This document shows, piece by piece, positions 39,149-43,211 of a DNA stretch of 43,211 nt. Position 1 is the first letter of the stretch. Each line of letters starts with the position of its first letter. A model generated the notes under the pieces. That model saw only the letters and a program-made list of their open reading frames with translations. It had not been told where the DNA came from and did no database searches. The stretch comes from Halorubrum coriense DSM 10284 (GTDB lineage Archaea > Halobacteriota > Halobacteria > Halobacteriales > Haloferacaceae), in contig NZ_AOJL01000008.1 in NCBI RefSeq assembly GCF_000337035.1, positions 1-43,211 on the forward strand. The letters run 5' to 3'. The position numbers and the translations under genes are program-made.

Positions 39149-41788
39149 TCAGTCGGCGCGGCGCAGTTCGACGACGAACACGCTCCCGGTCGGCTCGTTG
39201 TCCTCAACCCACACGTCGCCGTCGTACTTGTCGACGAGCGTCTTGACGAGGTAGAGGCCGATCCCGGTTCCGCCCGTCTCCAGTCCCTTCTCGCCCTCTT
39301 GGAATATCTGCTCCTTGTGGTCGTCCGCGATCCCGGGGCCGTTGTCCGCGATCGACACGCGCACGGCGCCGTCCGTCGCCTCGGCCGAGACCGTGATCTC
39401 CGCAACCTCCTTGTCGTTGTGGACGACCGCGTTGGTCAGCAGGTTGCGGAACACCGCCTCCAACAGGTCGTCGGCCATCACGGTCGCGTCGGGGATCGCG
39501 CCCTCGACGGCCACCGTCGCGCGGTCCTGATCCGCGCGGACCTGCTCGATCTGTCTGTTGAGCTCCGTCTGGATGCGCATCGGCGTCTGCTCGACGCCGA
39601 CCTGCAACAGCACGTCGGTGACGTCCTTGGCGGTCTCCGTGATGTCGGCCGCCTGCTTCGCCGCCTCGATGACCGTTCGCGCGTACGTCCGGCTCTGCTC
39701 GTCTGTGAGCGAGTCCTCGAGCAGTCCGGTGTACGACTCGACCACCATCAGCTGGTTTCGGATGTCGTGGCGGACGACCTGGTTGAGCAGCATGAGGGTG
39801 TCCCGCTGCTCTTCGAGCGTCCGCTCGTACCGCTTGAGCTCGGTCACGTCGCGGGCGTACCCCAACACGGCGTCTTCGCCCGTCTCGGACAGCTCGTACG
39901 GGATCTTCGTCGTCTGTAAGATCCGCGTCTCTCCGGCGGCCGTGGTCAGCGTCTCCTCCCCGATCGTCTTGGGCTCGCCCGACTCGATCACCTCCACGTC
40001 GTCCTGTCGGAACTCCGCGGAGTCGTCGGCGTCCGGAATGATCTCGCCCTCGGACTTCCCCTCGACGTCCGCCGGCGTCCGCCCGTACGCCGCGGCGGTC
40101 GCCTCGTTGGCCAAGAGGTACTCGCCCTCGCGGTTCTTCGCGAACACGAGGTCCGGCACGAGGTCGATGATCTTCCGGAGCTCCTCGCGCGTCGACTCGA
40201 TGGCCCGTTCGTACTCTTTCCGCTCCGTGATGTCTTGGAACAGCCCCAACGCGCCGACGATCTCTCCGTTCTCGTCGTACTGCGGGTCCCCGACCGTTCT
40301 GACCCACCGGGTCCGGTCGGTCTCCGTCATGATCCGGAGTTCGAGGTCGTACGACTCGCCGTCCTCGATCAGCCGGTCGAACGCCGCCTCGATCGTCTCC
40401 CTGTCGTCCGGGTGGTAAAACGCCACCCCGTCGCCTATCTCGACCGACTCGTCCGTCGGGACCTCGTGGATCCGGTACACCTCGTCGCTCCACGTGAGCG
40501 ACTCCTCGGTCAGATCGACCTCCCACCAGCCGATCGACGCGCTCTCCTGTGTCCGCTCGATGACCCGTCGCGTCCGCATCAGCTCCGCCTCGCGTCGCTT
40601 CTGCTCGTCGACGTCGAGGTGGATCCCGACCGCGCGGACCGGCTCCCCCTCTCCGTCGCGCTCGACGACCTTTCCGACGCTCCGGATCCACTTCCACTCG
40701 CCCGCCGCGGTGCGCATCCGGTGTTCCGTGTCGTAGAACTCCGTCTCGCCGGCCACGTGGCTCGACAGGGCGTCCTCGACGGACCCGAGGTCCTCGGGGT
40801 GAACGCGCCGCTCCCACGCGTCGATGTGCGGTTCGATCTCGTCGGTCGAGTGGCCCAACATCCGGGCCCACTGGTCGTTGAACTCGACCTCGTCGGTTCT
40901 CATGTCCCAGTCCCAGACCCCGATCTGCGCGCCCTCGACCGCGAGTTCGAGCCGGTCTTTGATCCGTTGGAGCGCTCGCTCCCGCTCCCGCCGTTCGGTG
41001 ATGTCCGTCGAGACGCCGCACACACCGCGTATCTCTCCCGCCTCGTCGTACACGGGAGACTTCCGCGTCAACCGAACGCTCTCCCCGGCGGCAGTCGGAA
41101 TCGTCTCCTCGATCTCGATCCGTTCGCCGTCCTCGACGACCCGGCGGTCGTCCGCGCGCGCCTCCGCCGCGACGACCTCCGGGAAGAGGTCCGCGTCGGT
41201 CATCCCGACGGGGTCCCCGTCGACGTCGAACAGATCGCGGCACGCCTGGTTCATCAGGAGGTATCGCCCCTCGGTGTCCTTCAGGAACACCGCGGCGGAC
41301 ATCGTCTCCAAGACGGTCCGGAACCGTCGGTGCGTGCGTCGGTACTCCCGGTCCCGCTCCTTCTGTTCCGTGATGTCGCGGGCGACCCCGACGAGTTGCG
41401 TCACTTCTCCGTCGTCGGTGACCGGCGTCAGCTTGGTCTGCCAGTCGCTCGTGCCGCCCGGGAAGTCGAGCCGTTCCTCGTACTCGATCGTCGTCCCCCG
41501 CTCGACGCACCGGCGGTAGTTCGCTTCGACCGCGGCCCCCTGTTCCTCGCCGAGGAGCTCCCGCGGGGTCTTTCCGAACATCGCGTCCTCGGTCAGGCCG
41601 GTCTGTCGCTGGTAGGCGGCGTTGTTCTGTTTGAACGTGAACGTGTACTCGCCGTCGGTCCGCGCGACGTCGACGAGGAATATCGCGTCGTCCGCCTCAC
41701 GGAACATCGCCTCGTAGGCGCTTTTCACCTCGTCACCGCCGGTCTCGAACCGATCCGCACCGCCGGTCGACTGTGACCCTTTTCCCAT
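39149..41788 (-). CDS. Multi-PAS sensor histidine kinase (five PAS domains)
   Basis: From the ATG at 41788 the protein has 879 residues. There are five consecutive PAS/PAC units at about 22-145, 153-268, 277-398, 405-526 and 535-653, each closing with a DITE/DVDE/DVTE-type PAC end. The kinase core follows: phospho-acceptor His674 in VVRHDIRNQL, N-box FRNLLTNAVVHNDKE, DNGPGI and GTGIGLYLVKTL. No transmembrane helix or signal peptide is seen, so the sensor is cytoplasmic. There is no receiver domain, and no response regulator gene lies in the window, so the partner is elsewhere. PAS ligands are not readable from sequence; redox, light or small molecules are typical. The 28 extra upstream residues of the open frame were dropped because they lie over the promoter region. 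Confidence 0.93.
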   Translation of the reverse strand: MGKGSQSTGGADRFETGGDEVKSAYEAMFREADDAIFLVDVARTDGEYTFTFKQNNAAYQRQTGLTEDAMFGKTPRELLGEEQGAAVEANYRRCVERGTTIEYEERLDFPGGTSDWQTKLTPVTDDGEVTQLVGVARDITEQKERDREYRRTHRRFRTVLETMSAAVFLKDTEGRYLLMNQACRDLFDVDGDPVGMTDADLFPEVVAAEARADDRRVVEDGERIEIEETIPTAAGESVRLTRKSPVYDEAGEIRGVCGVSTDITERRERERALQRIKDRLELAVEGAQIGVWDWDMRTDEVEFNDQWARMLGHSTDEIEPHIDAWERRVHPEDLGSVEDALSSHVAGETEFYDTEHRMRTAAGEWKWIRSVGKVVERDGEGEPVRAVGIHLDVDEQKRREAELMRTRRVIERTQESASIGWWEVDLTEESLTWSDEVYRIHEVPTDESVEIGDGVAFYHPDDRETIEAAFDRLIEDGESYDLELRIMTETDRTRWVRTVGDPQYDENGEIVGALGLFQDITERKEYERAIESTREELRKIIDLVPDLVFAKNREGEYLLANEATAAAYGRTPADVEGKSEGEIIPDADDSAEFRQDDVEVIESGEPKTIGEETLTTAAGETRILQTTKIPYELSETGEDAVLGYARDVTELKRYERTLEEQRDTLMLLNQVVRHDIRNQLMVVESYTGLLEDSLTDEQSRTYARTVIEAAKQAADITETAKDVTDVLLQVGVEQTPMRIQTELNRQIEQVRADQDRATVAVEGAIPDATVMADDLLEAVFRNLLTNAVVHNDKEVAEITVSAEATDGAVRVSIADNGPGIADDHKEQIFQEGEKGLETGGTGIGLYLVKTLVDKYDGDVWVEDNEPTGSVFVVELRRAD

Positions 41789-41893
41789 TGTCCTAATTGT
41801 AAGACGCACGTCGTGTCGGCTGATAACACTACGGATCTCGACGCGAAAACGTCCTCGGTCGCCCCCGTTCACCCCCTCCGCTCGTCGCGACCG

Positions 41894-43211
41894 CTACGTC
41901 ACGCCGCCCTCGCTCGTCGCGTACGCCTCGTGGGCGTCCGCGTCGAGGATCGCCTCGATCTCGTCGACGACTTCCAGCACGTCGGCGAAGGCGGTGTACG
42001 GCGCGGCCGGGCAGACGCGGACCACGTTCGGCGGGCGGAAGTCGACGATTACGCCCCGGTCGTTGAGCGCCGCGCTCAGCCGTTCTCCGTCCGGGTGTTC
42101 GAGGGCGACGTGGCCGCCGCGGGCGGCGTGCTCGCGGGGCGTTCCGACCGACACCGCCGGAAGCCGATCGTCGACGAGGGCGATGAGGAAGTCGGTGAGC
42201 GCGAGCGACTTCGCCCGCAAGCGGTCGATCCCGGCCTCGCGTAGGAGCTCGACCGACCCCTCAAGCGGCGCGGCCGAGAGCAGCGGCGGCGTGCCGATCT
42301 GCCACGCGCCGGCGGAGTCGGCCGCGGTGAAGGTCATGTTCATCTCGAACTGCGTCGCCTTCTCGTGGCCCCACCACCCCGCGAGGGCGGGGTCGAGCCC
42401 GTGGTGGCGCTCGGCGACGAACAGCGCGCCGATCGACCCGGGACCGGCGTTGAGGTACTTGTACGTGCACCACACCGCGAAGTCGACGCCGGCCGCGTCG
42501 AACTCGTGCGGGACCGCGCCCGCCGAGTGGGCCGCGTCGAAGCCGGCGTACGCGCCCGCCTCGTGGGCGGCCGCCGCGATCCGCTCGACGTCGAACAGCT
42601 GTCCCGACCGGTACAGCGCGGTCGGCATGAAGACGATCCCGACGTCGTCGTGCGCCGCCAGCGCGGCCTCGACGTCGCGGGGGTCGATCGTCCGCCCGTC
42701 GCGGCTCGGAACGACCCGGAGCTTCTCGTCCGGGTCGATTCCGCGTTGCCGCAGCTGCGCCCGGAGCGCGTAGTGGTCGGAGGGGAAGTCGAGCTCGTTG
42801 ACGAGGACCGCGGGCTCGACCGCGGGGTCCCAGCTCCCGTCCGCGGCCGCGACCCCCTCGCGTTCCGGGCCGTTCCCGGCCAGCAGCTCGTCGAGGAACG
42901 TCCCGACGAGCGTGTGGACGTTCACTGTGATCGAGTTGCCGACGACCACCTCGCTCGGCGACGCGCCCACCAGCGGGGCGAGCGCGTCGCCGAGCCGTTC
43001 GCCGACGCCGAACCACGGCGGGTCGGCGTCGGTCCACCCGGCGATCAGCAGGTCGCGCCACTCGTCGACCACGCGGTCGAGGCTCGCGAGGGCGGCGTCG
43101 CTCGCGGGGCCGAGCGAGTTCCCGTCCATGTAGAGCACGTCGTCGGGGACTCGGTAGCGGTCCGCGAACGACGCGAGCGGGTCGCTCTCGTCGAGGCGGG
43201 CGGCGAGCACC
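41894..43211 (-). CDS. kynU: Kynureninase (PLP enzyme), 5' end at window edge
   Basis: The visible part has 438 residues, open to the window edge, where the last full codon is GTG. Usual kynureninases start about ten residues earlier, so the 5' end is probably missing. Family features are present: YMDGNSLGPAS (27-37), VVVGNSITVNVHTLVGTF (phosphate site), FDAAHSAGAVPHEFD with Asp225, and WCTYKYLNAGPGSIG with the PLP lysine Lys251. ARGGHVALEHPDG and RPPNVVRVCPAAPYTAF mark the C-terminal domain. The enzyme cleaves kynurenine or 3-hydroxykynurenine to (hydroxy)anthranilate and alanine in tryptophan breakdown. No tryptophan dioxygenase gene is in the window. It should be cytoplasmic. Confidence 0.93.
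   Translation of the reverse strand, partial: VLAARLDESDPLASFADRYRVPDDVLYMDGNSLGPASDAALASLDRVVDEWRDLLIAGWTDADPPWFGVGERLGDALAPLVGASPSEVVVGNSITVNVHTLVGTFLDELLAGNGPEREGVAAADGSWDPAVEPAVLVNELDFPSDHYALRAQLRQRGIDPDEKLRVVPSRDGRTIDPRDVEAALAAHDDVGIVFMPTALYRSGQLFDVERIAAAAHEAGAYAGFDAAHSAGAVPHEFDAAGVDFAVWCTYKYLNAGPGSIGALFVAERHHGLDPALAGWWGHEKATQFEMNMTFTAADSAGAWQIGTPPLLSAAPLEGSVELLREAGIDRLRAKSLALTDFLIALVDDRLPAVSVGTPREHAARGGHVALEHPDGERLSAALNDRGVIVDFRPPNVVRVCPAAPYTAFADVLEVVDEIEAILDADAHEAYATSEGGVT

Overview
This window is chromosomal DNA of a haloarchaeon. The base composition is very GC-rich, the encoded proteins are strongly acidic (Asp/Glu-rich), and most genes are preceded by a TATA-like box about 23-36 bp upstream of a start codon with little or no leader. 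The gene content fits this: a complete archaeal A-type ATP synthase operon, TiaS, a MinD4-like ATPase with an acidic tail, and many small haloarchaeal zinc-finger and DUF proteins. A Halorubrum-like organism is my best guess, but that is an inference from composition and synteny. The first 17 bases are not biological: they match the Tn5/Nextera mosaic end, so the left edge is a contig end with untrimmed adapter.

Layout. (1) 18-12045 looks like a metabolic region. It holds a MaoC-type acyl-CoA hydratase overlapping an acetyl-CoA hydrolase/CoA-transferase, a two-gene TAXI-type TRAP uptake system, an acyl-CoA dehydrogenase, two MFS permeases, a UspA protein and an MmgE/PrpD protein. The hydratase/CoA-transferase pair resembles the itaconate (Ict-Ich) or mesaconate C5-dicarboxylate modules. 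(2) 12103-17830 carries a repeat-bearing acidic glycine-zipper protein, an RNB exoribonuclease, a GIDE-like membrane protein, a zinc-finger protein with an Arg/Asp/Ser tail, a KhtT/KhtU-like cation:proton antiporter pair, a structured non-coding element that may be a dispersed repeat, and a DUF5789-like protein. (3) 17831-24412 holds an AT-rich palindromic island, an M24 peptidase, two very small proteins, a VOC protein, tiaS with a divergently transcribed HTH regulator, and a MinD4-like gene with a 24-bp tandem repeat in its tail.

(4) 24580-33632 is the ATP synthase locus in the order H-I-K-E-C-F-A-B-D. The genes overlap or nearly touch except before K and before D, where separate TATA-like boxes suggest extra promoters. 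(5) 33714-43211 holds a DUF6276-like protein, a small membrane protein, a SpoIIM-family membrane protein, an Lhr-type helicase, a five-PAS histidine kinase and a kynureninase that runs to the window edge.

I found no rRNA, tRNA, CRISPR array, transposase or integrase. No intergenic gap exceeds about 300 bp. The best candidates for something little described are the C5-dicarboxylyl-CoA module at the left, the stop-codon-in-TATA arrangements at two gene junctions, the non-coding element at 17316-17516, and the repeat-driven acidic tails.
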